In this document: piece by piece, positions 33,551-40,995 of the stretch
Layout: each line of letters starts with the position of its first letter
Numbering within the stretch: position 1 is the stretch's first letter
NCBI GenBank assembly: GCA_902492455.1
Contig: CABULH010000002.1
Span: forward strand, 186,001 to 250,000
DNA length: 64,000 nucleotides
Source of the DNA: an uncultured Oscillospiraceae bacterium
GTDB lineage: Bacteria; Bacillota; Clostridia; Oscillospirales; Acutalibacteraceae
Reading direction: 5' to 3'
The notes under the pieces: model-generated
Databases searched by the model: none
Seen by the model: only the letters and a program-made list of their open reading frames with translations
Told to the model about the DNA's origin: nothing
Made by a program: the position numbers and the translations under genes

Positions 33551-34681
33551 ATGAATGAAAAAGGAGTTGCAGAAATCCGCCGCCGTTTTCGTCCGGACAA
33601 AAGCAACATCACCCACATCCGTGGGTGCTATGTCAATGATAAACGGGAGATCGTATCGGAATTCGATCAATCCCTTACCCTGATGCCTCAGGAGGAAGGG
33701 GAGAAGATGCTGACCCTTCTCAAACGGTCCTTGTCCGGAACCTTGGGGAAGAATCTGGTGGATATCACCTTTGCTACCCAGCAGGTGGTGGACAGCGAAG
33801 AACACCGGCGGCTTATGAATCTGCGGGATTCCGCCCTGAACGACCAGGAGGGGGTGGAGGCTTTTTATCGCTGCGTCATCGACAACCTGCGGCTGGAAGA
33901 GCACTATCTTATCCTGCTGGCCTATGACCGGTACGACGTTCCCTATCGCTCCAAGGACGGAGGAAGCCTGGAGGACGCCTCCACTGAGGTATTTTCCTAC
34001 GTGCTGTGCGCCGTCTGCCCGGTCAAGATGCCCAAGCCGGCGCTTTGCTACGATGTTCCCCAGAACGCTTTTCACAGCATGAAGATCGATTGGCTTGTGG
34101 CGCCGCCCGAGCTGGGCTTCCTCTTTCCCGCCTTCGACGACCGCAGCACCAATATCTACAACGCCCTTTATTACACCAAGAGCCTGGAGGAGAATCACAA
34201 GGAGTTTGTAGACGCGGTATTCCATACCGAGATTCCGGAACCGGCTCAGGTCCAAAAGGAAAGCTTCCACACGGTGATACAGGAGGCTTTGGAAGAGGAA
34301 TGCAGCTTTGAGGTGGTGGAGACGGTCCACGATGAGCTTTGCAGCATGCTGGAGGAGCATAAGGCCAGCAAGGAGCCGGAACCGCTGGCGATTTCCAAGC
34401 GTGTGGTGAAAGGGGTGCTGGAATCCTGCGGCGTTTCCCCGGAGCGCTTGGAGGCGTTTTCGGAAAAATATGACGAGCGATTCGGCGCGGATAACGACAT
34501 CCGGCCCAGGAATGTGGTGAATCAAAAGCAGTTTGAGGTGAAAACCCCCGACGTAACCATCCATGTGAATCCGGAACGGAAGGATTTGGTGGAGACCCGG
34601 AACATCGACGGAACCAACTATATCCTGATCCGGGCTGAGGGCGGCGTGGAGGTTAACGGCATCGATATCCACATATCTTGA
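33551..34681 (+). CDS. DUF4317 family protein
   Basis: A 376-residue cytoplasmic protein of the DUF4317 family, which is common and conserved in Clostridia but has no known function. The opening VAEIRRRFRPDKSNITHIRG and ISEFDQSL-like SEFDQSLTLMPQEEGEKM are the family signature. SGTLGKNLVDITFATQQVVD, YLILLAYDRYDVPYRSKDGG and KIDWLVAPPELGFLFPAFDD follow in the usual order. The ATG at 33551 is chosen over a longer open frame because the family starts there and AAAGGGG lies 10 bases upstream. It has its own promoter. There are no membrane spans or signal peptide. Confidence 0.88.
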   Translation: MNEKGVAEIRRRFRPDKSNITHIRGCYVNDKREIVSEFDQSLTLMPQEEGEKMLTLLKRSLSGTLGKNLVDITFATQQVVDSEEHRRLMNLRDSALNDQEGVEAFYRCVIDNLRLEEHYLILLAYDRYDVPYRSKDGGSLEDASTEVFSYVLCAVCPVKMPKPALCYDVPQNAFHSMKIDWLVAPPELGFLFPAFDDRSTNIYNALYYTKSLEENHKEFVDAVFHTEIPEPAQVQKESFHTVIQEALEEECSFEVVETVHDELCSMLEEHKASKEPEPLAISKRVVKGVLESCGVSPERLEAFSEKYDERFGADNDIRPRNVVNQKQFEVKTPDVTIHVNPERKDLVETRNIDGTNYILIRAEGGVEVNGIDIHIS

Positions 34682-34759
34682 TCGGCGGAAAAGCCCGGCT
34701 TACAAAACTGCGGCGATTTTCTTGTCCATTGTAAAAGCTGTTGCTTAGGAGGCAGGCGC

Positions 34760-35515
34760 ATGATCATCTATTTTTCCGGGACGGGGAACAGTGAATATGC
34801 CGCCGAGAGAATCGGCCGGACAATCAATGAGGAAGCGGTTGATTTATTTGAGAAAATCCGCCGCCGCGATTTTTCCGAGATGCAGGCTGACAGGCCGTGG
34901 GTAGTGGTGGTTCCCACCTATGCCTGGAGAATCCCCCGCATCGTGGAGGAATGGCTGCAAAACACCCGGCTTACGGGGAGCAGGGAGATCTATTTCGTGA
35001 TGACCTGCGGGGAAAACAACGGAAACGCGGGGAAGTATCTGGAGAGATTGTGCGCCGCGAAAGGGCTGCATTATAAGGGGTGCGTCTCCATTATCATGCC
35101 GGAGAATTACATTGCGATGTTCACTACCCCGACGCGGGAGGAAGCGTTGAAAACGATTCGGCAGGCGGATGAGGAAATCGATCAAGCGGCGCGTTTGATC
35201 CAAAGCGGCGAGAAATTTTCGCAGCCGGCGATTACCTTGAAAGATACAATACTCAGCGGCATTGTGAACGATGCTTTTTACCCCCTTTGTGTCCATGCGC
35301 GAAAATTTTATGCCACGGACGCCTGTGTTTCCTGCGGGAAATGCGTCAAAGTCTGTCCGCTGAACAACATTCGTCTCGAAGAGGGGAAGCCGGTATGGAG
35401 TAAGAATTGCACCCACTGCATGGCTTGCATCTGCCGCTGCCCCAGCGAAGCGATTGAGTACGGCAGGCACAGCAAAGGAATGGCGCGGTACACTTGTCCA
35501 AAGAAAGGGAAATAA
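34760..35515 (+). CDS. EFR1-type flavodoxin-ferredoxin fusion
   Basis: A 251-residue protein of the EFR1 family: a flavodoxin-like domain followed by two 4Fe-4S ferredoxin clusters. The N-terminal FMN loop is FSGTGNSEYAAERI (residues 5-18). Two Cys clusters at the C-terminus, CVSCGKCVKVCP and CTHCMACICRCP (about residues 190-229), bind iron-sulfur centres. Such proteins carry electrons in anaerobes; the partner enzyme is unknown. AGGAGGC precedes the ATG, and a strong terminator overlaps the stop codon, so it is monocistronic or the end of a short unit with DUF4317. Confidence 0.9.
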   Translation: MIIYFSGTGNSEYAAERIGRTINEEAVDLFEKIRRRDFSEMQADRPWVVVVPTYAWRIPRIVEEWLQNTRLTGSREIYFVMTCGENNGNAGKYLERLCAAKGLHYKGCVSIIMPENYIAMFTTPTREEALKTIRQADEEIDQAARLIQSGEKFSQPAITLKDTILSGIVNDAFYPLCVHARKFYATDACVSCGKCVKVCPLNNIRLEEGKPVWSKNCTHCMACICRCPSEAIEYGRHSKGMARYTCPKKGK

Positions 35516-35559
35516 AAGGCGGCGGGCTGCCCTCTCCCGGGGGCTGCCGCCGCCTTTTT
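35514..35559. terminator. Bidirectional Rho-independent terminator
   Basis: An 11-pair stem, AAAGGCGGCGG with CCGCCGCCTTT, flanks a 21-base loop (35526-35546) and is followed by a U-run on the plus strand. The A-run on its left makes it work on the minus strand too, for transcription coming from the 62-residue gene. Confidence 0.85.
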
Positions 35560-35684
35560 ATCTTCTTGAATATTGGCCTGAATGGCGCAAAAAGCGGATT
35601 TTGGTGCCGCGGCAGGTTGCGCGGAGAATATCGGGATACAGTAAAATGAAGGCAGCAGTGTTTTTCGCAGTCGGCCTCCTCCGG

Positions 35685-35873
35685 CTAATCTTCTCCGCCG
35701 GCGACGGGGAGTGTGTTTCGCCGGCAGAGATTCTTTTGCACGGCGATGGTGGCAAGGGTGTCCCCTAATTGAGTAAAAACCGCGCCGATGGCGGCGATTT
35801 CGTCCGGATCGCGGCCCTCGGCAATAGCGGCAGCAGCGGCGGTTATCGCGGTGATGAGGGCGTTGGGGCACAT
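35685..35873 (-). CDS. Small conserved protein, DUF6774-like
   Basis: A 62-residue protein starting MCPNALITAITAAAAAIAEG. The core DEIAAIGAVFTQLGDTLATIAVQ followed by a Cys-containing basic tail resembles a family of very short Clostridia proteins (DUF6774-like) with the same VFTQLGDTLATI core. No function is known. The gene is credible despite its size because GGGAGGTGATC, nearly the full complement of the 16S rRNA end, sits 4 bases before the ATG, and the sequence is protein-like. It is transcribed away from the cold-shock gene. Two Cys (residues 2 and about 51) could bind metal, but that is a guess. Confidence 0.72.
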   Translation of the reverse strand: MCPNALITAITAAAAAIAEGRDPDEIAAIGAVFTQLGDTLATIAVQKNLCRRNTLPVAGGED

Positions 35874-35968
35874 AAAGATCACCTCCCTGTGTGGTTGGCT
35901 CGCTTCTCCAGTATATGCTGGGAGAAGGGCGGTTGAACAAGGAGATTGGGGACAGCGGAATCTTTCGC

Positions 35969-35997
35969 TTGACAGACGGGCCGGATTGTGGTATACT
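35969..35997 (+). promoter_or_regulatory. Strong promoter of the cold-shock gene with long leader
   Basis: TTGACA (35969-35974) and TATACT (35992-35997) are spaced by 17 bases. The start codon is at 36123, so the mRNA leader is about 120 bases, as is usual for temperature-controlled csp mRNAs. Confidence 0.75.
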
Positions 35998-36122
35998 AAA
36001 TAAGTATTCATGATATTTACTATGTTCTCACAAATATGCGGATCATTGTATTTAGATGATTGGCTATATCTGTGGGATTTTGTTATATATGGGTACAAAT
36101 TAATATTTTTGGAGGTACCCTT

Positions 36123-36335
36123 ATGCAAAACGGTACAGTAAAATGGTTCAATTCGGAGAAAGGCTTTGGCTTTATTTCCAACGACAACGGCGGCGACGAT
36201 GTGTTTGTGCATTTTTCCGCCATTGTGGGCGATGGCTACAAATCGCTGCAGGAGGGGCAGAAGGTGACGTTTGATACCGAGCCGGATCCCAAGGACAGCC
36301 GCAAGCTCCGGGCGGTCAACGTGTCCGCCGCGTAA
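36123..36335 (+). CDS. csp: Cold-shock protein (CspA family)
   Basis: A 70-residue single cold-shock domain, an RNA/DNA chaperone that melts mRNA structures at low temperature and in stationary phase. The RNA-binding motifs are RNP1 KGFGFIS (residues 14-20) and RNP2 VFVHFSAI (about 29-36); the opening NGTVKWFNSEKG is typical. GGAGG lies 7 bases before the ATG at 36123; the longer open frame is leader sequence. A long leader precedes it and a very stable terminator follows 13 bases after the stop, so it is a monocistronic gene. Confidence 0.96.
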   Translation: MQNGTVKWFNSEKGFGFISNDNGGDDVFVHFSAIVGDGYKSLQEGQKVTFDTEPDPKDSRKLRAVNVSAA

Positions 36336-36348
36336 AATCGAAAGCTTG

Positions 36349-36399
36349 AAAAGCCCCGCCGGGAATCCAGGATTTTCCAGGATTCCCGGCGGGGCTTTT
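36349..36399 (+). terminator. Rho-independent terminator after the cold-shock gene
   Basis: A perfect 20-pair stem (36349-36368 with 36380-36399) with an 11-base loop ends in TTTT, and a second T-run (36403-36408) follows shortly after. Confidence 0.9.
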
Positions 36400-36502
36400 G
36401 CCTTTTTTGAGGACGGGATGCAAGACACGGGGGGATGGCGCGGGGCGAAATTACCGAAAATCGCCGGGGTTTTCCACCGGGATTTTTGGGAGGTTTCCCT
36501 TC

Positions 36503-36531
36503 TTGCGAAGAAGGGCCGGCTTTGATATAAT
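36503..36531 (+). promoter_or_regulatory. Promoter of the MATE exporter gene
   Basis: TTGCGA (36503-36508) and TATAAT (36526-36531) are spaced by 17 bases, giving a leader of about 108 bases before the MATE start codon. Confidence 0.7.
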
Positions 36532-36586
36532 AAAACCCGGCTTCTGGTTTGCCGCACAACCGCATATCGATGGTAACAGCTGATAA

Positions 36587-36627
36587 CAGCGTATAATCTT
36601 ACCGGATTATGCGCTGTTTTTATTTTT
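36587..36627 (+). terminator. Intrinsic terminator inside the MATE gene leader (attenuator candidate)
   Basis: A 12-pair stem, CAGCGTATAATC (36587-36598) with GATTATGCGCTG (36605-36616, one G-U pair), is followed by TTTTTATTTTT. It lies between the promoter and the MATE ribosome site, 19 bases before the start codon, so expression must depend on readthrough or on an alternative fold. Confidence 0.75.
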
Positions 36628-36645
36628 GTAAAGAGAGGATTCAAA

Positions 36646-38019
36646 ATGGAAATTTCACAGCAAAACCAGTTTCTGCTCAACGAGCCGGTGGGCAGGCTCC
36701 TGCCCAAGTTTGCCGTCCCCTGCGTGATCTCCCTGCTCATCTCCTGCTTGTACAATATTGTGGACCAGACCTTCGTGGGCAATGGCATCGGCTATTTGGG
36801 CAATGCGGCCACAGGCATCATCTTTCCCATCACCGTCATCGGCTGGGGGGCGTCCCTGCTGTTTGGGGACGGGGCGGCGGCTTACCTCAGCCTGAGTCTG
36901 GGTCGTGGGGATACCCGGCTGATTGGGCGGGCCGTGGCCAACAGCTTGGCGCTCTCCTTCCTCTCCGGCGCGGGGATTATGCTGATTGGGTATTTTGGGG
37001 GGGATGGAATATTGCGGGCTCTGGGAGCCACGGACGCCACCCTGGAGCTGGCCCGGGAGTATGGGTACATCATCTTTATGATGATGCCCCTGGCTCTGGC
37101 CCAGAACACACTGGCCGCCATTATCCGGGCGGATGGCAGCCCGCGCTATGCAATGTTTACCATGGCCGTGGGAGCGGTGCTCAACATCCTTTTGGATCCC
37201 CTTGCCATTTTTGTGCTGGATTGGGGGATCAAAGGAGCGGCATGGGCGACCATTTTCGGCCAATTTGTCAGCTTTCTTCTGGCAGCGGCTTATCTTTTCC
37301 GCAGCAAAGCCTTCCGGCTGAAGCCCAGGGATTTTCTCCCCTGTTGGCCGGCGGTGCGGCAGGTGCTGCCGCTGGGCGGCTCCAGTTTTTTGACGCAGCT
37401 TTCTATAGTTCTTGTAACTGTTGTTAATAATAAAATGCTGGTCTTTTACGGCGCCCGGTCTGCGTATGGCGAGGATATCCCCTTGGCCGCCTTTGTGGTG
37501 ATTATGAAGCTGTTTCAGATTGTGCTGAACATCGCCATCGGTATTGCCGCCGGGGCGCAGCCAATCATCGGCTGTAATTACGGCGCCGGCAGAGTTGACC
37601 GGGTGAAGAAAACTTTCCGCTATGTTCTGCTCTGGACCGCTGCCGCCGGGACGGCGGCTACCCTCCTTTTTGAAGGAATGCCGTTGTTTTTTGTCCGGCT
37701 CTTCGGCTCCGAGGGAGAGCTGTACACCGTCTTCGCAGTGAAATGCCTGCGGATTTACCTTTCCCTGCTGTTCTTCACCTGTGTGCAGAAGGCTTGCGCC
37801 ATTTTCCTCCAATCCATCGGTAAGGCAAAGGCGGCCATTCCCTTGTCCATCATTCGGGATGTGGTGTTTTTGATCCTCTTTTCCTTGATTCTGCCGGCGC
37901 TGATCGGAGTTGACGGTATCTTTTGGGCCGCGCCCGCTGCGGATATACTGGCGGTTCTTGTCACAGCTGCGGTACTTATCCGGGTGTGGAGACAGCTGGA
38001 TGGCGATGCGGCAGGATGA
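36646..38019 (+). CDS. MATE family multidrug/metabolite exporter
   Basis: A 457-residue membrane transporter with twelve hydrophobic helices, of the MATE family (NorM/DinF-like), which expels organic cations or metabolites against sodium or proton flow. The opening FLLNEPVGRLLPKFAVPCVI and LYNIVDQTFVGNGIGYLGNA are family signatures, and GAAAYLSLSLGRGD (seen as DGAAAYLSLSLGRGD) and GAQPIIGCNYGAGRVDRVKK mark the two halves. GAGAGG precedes the ATG. The leader carries a terminator, which suggests ligand- or antibiotic-responsive control; substrates cannot be inferred from the protein. Confidence 0.93.
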   Translation: MEISQQNQFLLNEPVGRLLPKFAVPCVISLLISCLYNIVDQTFVGNGIGYLGNAATGIIFPITVIGWGASLLFGDGAAAYLSLSLGRGDTRLIGRAVANSLALSFLSGAGIMLIGYFGGDGILRALGATDATLELAREYGYIIFMMMPLALAQNTLAAIIRADGSPRYAMFTMAVGAVLNILLDPLAIFVLDWGIKGAAWATIFGQFVSFLLAAAYLFRSKAFRLKPRDFLPCWPAVRQVLPLGGSSFLTQLSIVLVTVVNNKMLVFYGARSAYGEDIPLAAFVVIMKLFQIVLNIAIGIAAGAQPIIGCNYGAGRVDRVKKTFRYVLLWTAAAGTAATLLFEGMPLFFVRLFGSEGELYTVFAVKCLRIYLSLLFFTCVQKACAIFLQSIGKAKAAIPLSIIRDVVFLILFSLILPALIGVDGIFWAAPAADILAVLVTAAVLIRVWRQLDGDAAG

Positions 38020-38030
38020 AGCCGGATAAG

Positions 38031-38059
38031 TTGCGTTCATCCGTAGATTGTGTTAGAAT
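38031..38059 (+). promoter_or_regulatory. Promoter of the DUF4180 gene
   Basis: TTGCGT (38031-38036) and TAGAAT (38054-38059) are spaced by 17 bases, about 40 bases before the start codon. Confidence 0.6.
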
Positions 38060-38097
38060 AGCGGCGCCGGCCAACCGGCGGAAAGGAGAGAAATATC

Positions 38098-38451
38098 ATG
38101 ATCGTGAAAGTGGAAGGAAAAGCGGCAGTGGTGGAAAGCAGCGAGCACATCGTGACGGACCGGCAGTCGGCGCTGGATCTGATGATGACCATCAAAGCGG
38201 AAACCGGCTGCGAACGCATGGCGGTGAACAAGGAGGCGATCACGGAGGATTTCTTTATCCTGAGCACCGGACTGGCGGGAGAGATTCTGCAGATGTTCGT
38301 CAACTACCGGGTGAAATTCGCTGTGTTTGGGGATTTTTCCGGTTATACCAGCAAGCCGCTGAAGGACTTCATTTATGAAAGCAACCAGGGCAGCAGCGTT
38401 TTTTTCGCCGCTGACCGGCAGGAAGCCGTGGATTGGCTGCTGAAAGGCTGA
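38098..38451 (+). CDS. DUF4180 family protein
   Basis: A 117-residue cytoplasmic protein of the DUF4180 family, small alpha/beta proteins of unknown function. The segment SALDLMMTIKAETGCERMAV, the DFFILSTGLAGEILQMFVNY block and KFAVFGDFSGYTSKPLKDFI follow the family order. AAAGGAGAG precedes the ATG. It has its own promoter and ends at a two-way terminator. Relatives are often single genes next to transporters or regulators; no link to the neighbouring MATE or fucose genes is evident. Confidence 0.87.
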   Translation: MIVKVEGKAAVVESSEHIVTDRQSALDLMMTIKAETGCERMAVNKEAITEDFFILSTGLAGEILQMFVNYRVKFAVFGDFSGYTSKPLKDFIYESNQGSSVFFAADRQEAVDWLLKG

Positions 38452-38478
38452 AACAATGGTTAAAATGGTTGTATCGTA

Positions 38479-38516
38479 AAAACGCCCATGGAGAGTTTCC
38501 TCTCCATGGGCGTTTT
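38479..38516. terminator. Bidirectional terminator between DUF4180 and fucI genes
   Basis: A perfect 17-pair stem (38479-38495 with 38500-38516) with a TTTC loop has a T-run on its right and an A-run on its left, so it can end both convergent transcripts. Confidence 0.88.
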
Positions 38517-38532
38517 GTATTATCGGGAAAGA

Positions 38533-40317
38533 TCAGCGGTACAGGGGGCCGTACTGCTTGCAGGCGGCGTAGTCGGCGGCCTGGAGATCCTGGGTGCCGT
38601 AGGAGGACCAGGCGTGGGGCCGGTAGACCTTGTCGCCGGGGACATTGTGCATAGTCACCGGAATCCGCAGCATGGAGGCCAGGGTGATCAGATCCGCGCC
38701 CACATGGCCGTAGACCGTCACGCCATGATTGGCGCCCCAATTGGCCATGACGCTGTACACATCCTTGAAAGCACCCTCGCCGGTGAGGCGGGGAGCAAAC
38801 CAGGTGGTGGGCCAGGTGAAATCGGTGCGCTTGTCAATGACGGTGTGGATTTCATCGGGGAGATCGGCGGTCCAGCCTTCAGCGATCTGCAGCACCGGGC
38901 CGATACCGTCCACGATGTTGAACCGCAGCATGGTGACGGGCATTTCCGCCTGGCAGCGGAAGTGGCTGGAGAAGCCGCCTCCACGGAAATACTCATAGTC
39001 CGCCCGGCGCCAGTCGGTGGCTTCCAGGCAGGCGGCAACATCCGCGTCGGTCATTTCCCAGAAGGGCTTCATGCAGCCCTCGCCCTGGGCGTTTTTCGCC
39101 GCAGCACTGCCGTCCAAGGCGGTGGCGCCGGAGTTGATGAGGTGAATAAAGCCGTTGGCGGCTACGCCCTCCGGCTTGTGGCCGGTAACCCGCTCGCAGG
39201 CTTCGGGGCTCCAATAGGTGCGCACGTCGTGGAAGCAGGGGGCGGAATGGCTCACTAGTGTGCCCAGCAGCATGGAAATACCGTTGCAGGTGTCGTTTTC
39301 CGTGGCGAAGGGCACCGGCGCACGGCGGCCGTTCCAGTCAAAGGTAGAGGCCAGGATCGCCTCGGAGAAATCGGCGTTGGGCAGCCAGTCCGTCCACTGC
39401 CGCTGTCCCTGGAAGCCGCCGGCCACCGCATTGCGGCCCAGGGCCTCCTCGTGCCAGCCCATCTCATCCAGCTTGGGATTGCCGAAGAGGATATCCTTCA
39501 TGATGAGGGTCATCTTGACAATGAATTCCCAATCCTTGTCCGCGGGCACCACCTTGGATTTGGTGACGATATCCGCCAGGTTTTTCCCCGCGTTTTTATC
39601 GACGCCTTCCTTGCAGTTGGCCTTGACCCAGGCCAGGGCCTTTTCATATTCTGCCTCGTCATAAATGCCGATGGCTATGCGGCGGAGGATTTCCACCTCA
39701 TCCACCCACTCGGCACGGATGCCGAGATACTTCTGCAGCACATCCGCATCGCAATAGCTGCCGGCGATGCCCATGGCTATGGCGCCGACGTTGACATAGG
39801 CTTTGTTCTTCATCCAGCCCACGGCAACGGCGCAGCGGGCGAAGCGGAGAATCTTCTCCGCCACATCAGCGGGAATGGAGGTGTCGGTAGCATCCTGAAC
39901 ATCGTGGCCGTAGATGCTGAAGGCCGGCAGGCCGCGCTGAGCGTGGGCGGCCAGGACGGCGGCCAGATACACCGCGCCGGGGCGCTCGGTGCCGTTGAAG
40001 CCCCAAACCGCTTTGATGGTGCGGGGATCCATGTCGAAGGTTTCGGTGCCATAGCACCAGCAGGGGGTCACCGACAGGGTGGCGACGACATTTTCACTGG
40101 CGAACTGATCGGCCACAGCGGCTGCTTCCGCGCCGCCGCCGATGGTGGTGTGGCCGATGACGCACTGCACAGGCGTGCCGTCGGGATAGCGCAGGTTCTC
40201 CGCGATGAGTTTGGCGGCGCGTTCCGCCATGCCCATGGTCTGCTTCTCCAGGGATTCCCGGACGCCGCCCCAGCGGCCGTCGATGACCGGGCGGATACCG
40301 ATTTTGGGATACAGCAT
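38533..40317 (-). CDS. fucI: L-fucose isomerase
   Basis: A 594-residue L-fucose isomerase, which converts L-fucose to L-fuculose (and D-arabinose to D-ribulose) with manganese. Family landmarks are IGIRPVIDGRWGGVRESLEK at the N-terminus, CVIGHTTIGGGAEAAAVADQ, and PFATENDTCNGISMLLG and DVRTYWSPEA, which hold the catalytic Glu and Asp. The C-terminal domain contains GANHGVTVYGHVGADLITLA. Length matches the family (about 590). AAAGGAG precedes the ATG at 40317. It is cotranscribed with the fucose mutarotase gene upstream. No fuculokinase or fuculose-phosphate aldolase is in the window. Confidence 0.97.
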   Translation of the reverse strand: MLYPKIGIRPVIDGRWGGVRESLEKQTMGMAERAAKLIAENLRYPDGTPVQCVIGHTTIGGGAEAAAVADQFASENVVATLSVTPCWCYGTETFDMDPRTIKAVWGFNGTERPGAVYLAAVLAAHAQRGLPAFSIYGHDVQDATDTSIPADVAEKILRFARCAVAVGWMKNKAYVNVGAIAMGIAGSYCDADVLQKYLGIRAEWVDEVEILRRIAIGIYDEAEYEKALAWVKANCKEGVDKNAGKNLADIVTKSKVVPADKDWEFIVKMTLIMKDILFGNPKLDEMGWHEEALGRNAVAGGFQGQRQWTDWLPNADFSEAILASTFDWNGRRAPVPFATENDTCNGISMLLGTLVSHSAPCFHDVRTYWSPEACERVTGHKPEGVAANGFIHLINSGATALDGSAAAKNAQGEGCMKPFWEMTDADVAACLEATDWRRADYEYFRGGGFSSHFRCQAEMPVTMLRFNIVDGIGPVLQIAEGWTADLPDEIHTVIDKRTDFTWPTTWFAPRLTGEGAFKDVYSVMANWGANHGVTVYGHVGADLITLASMLRIPVTMHNVPGDKVYRPHAWSSYGTQDLQAADYAACKQYGPLYR

Positions 40318-40362
40318 GGTTTTCCACTCCTTTTTATGTTTTTGTTTTTTGAAGGGCGGATC

Positions 40363-40797
40363 TTATCCGATGACGCCCTTTTTCAGCAGAATGTTGGCGT
40401 AGATAGCGGTTTCACCGGTAGCAACAATGGCGTAGACTTTTTTGGCCCGCTCGTAGAAGGCGAAACGCTCCATCATCTCCACCGCTTCCGGGTTTTCTCC
40501 GTGCTTTTTCAAAATAGCGCGGTATTCGTCCCAGATCACCGGCACCACGGGATCGCCGGGTACCACTTCCATCAGGGCGGCGGGCTTCTCCGTGTACTGG
40601 TCCAGAGGCATCATGGTGAGAATGGCATCCAGCAGCTCCGGAACGCTGTGGCCGTCGGCCCGGATCACCACGGCGTTTTTCCCCATACTCTCGGCGGGAA
40701 AGTTGCCGTCCCCCAGGACGATTTCGTCTCCGTGGCCCATCTCCATCAGCACCTTGAGCAGCGCGGGCGACAGAATGGACGGGACATTTTTCAGCAT
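40363..40797 (-). CDS. fucU: L-fucose mutarotase (FucU/RbsD family)
   Basis: A 144-residue protein of the RbsD/FucU family that speeds interconversion of sugar anomers so the isomerase is fed. The start MLKNVPSILSPALLKVLMEM followed by GHGDEIVLGDGNFPA carries the active-site His and Asp of the family, and the C-terminal YAIVATGETAIYANILLKKG ends with the conserved Tyr/Asn block. The ATG at 40797 is preceded by AAAGGAGGT. It lies 45 bases upstream of fucI, and its partner identity supports the fucose reading over ribose. A palindromic array lies just upstream. Confidence 0.92.
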   Translation of the reverse strand: MLKNVPSILSPALLKVLMEMGHGDEIVLGDGNFPAESMGKNAVVIRADGHSVPELLDAILTMMPLDQYTEKPAALMEVVPGDPVVPVIWDEYRAILKKHGENPEAVEMMERFAFYERAKKVYAIVATGETAIYANILLKKGVIG

Positions 40798-40833
40798 GGC
40801 TTTACCTCCTTTGTTCTGTTGCAGGTTTTTCCG

Positions 40834-40880
40834 CCATCGGTTGATAAGAGACAACCGGTTTGCCTTTTGTTAACCGATGG
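40834..40880. promoter_or_regulatory. Candidate operator array between fucU and araC
   Basis: CCATCGGTT (40834-40842) and its exact complement AACCGATGG (40872-40880) flank the palindrome AACCGGTT (40853-40860). The three sites share a CGGTT core and are centred about 19 bases apart, roughly two helix turns. They lie in the divergent gap between fucU and the AraC-type regulator. Confidence 0.5.
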
Positions 40881-40995
40881 GTTCAAGGCGAATAAAAAGA
40901 TGTTCCTATATGGTATTATACTCCTGTACTTTTTGTCTTGCTTGGTGTATACTCGGATATAGTGGTAAGATATTCACTTTTAGGAGGGCGGGAGC

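Noticed and set aside
33386..34672. 428-residue open frame on the minus strand opposite the DUF4317 gene
   Set aside because: It is the complement of a clearly conserved gene, His/Leu/Pro-rich in the way antisense frames of GC-rich genes are, and lacks a ribosome site.
35308..36788. Longer minus-strand frames around the 62-residue gene
   Set aside because: Only the last 62 codons of one of them have a strong ribosome site and family-like sequence; the rest runs antisense through the csp gene, its terminator and promoter.
36655..38040. 461-residue open frame opposite the MATE gene
   Set aside because: Composition is Gln/His/Gly-rich without membrane or domain pattern; the plus-strand MATE protein explains the region.
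39451..40962. 503-residue plus-strand frame opposite fucI-fucU
   Set aside because: It spans two well-supported genes and their gap in antisense and has no recognisable protein features.
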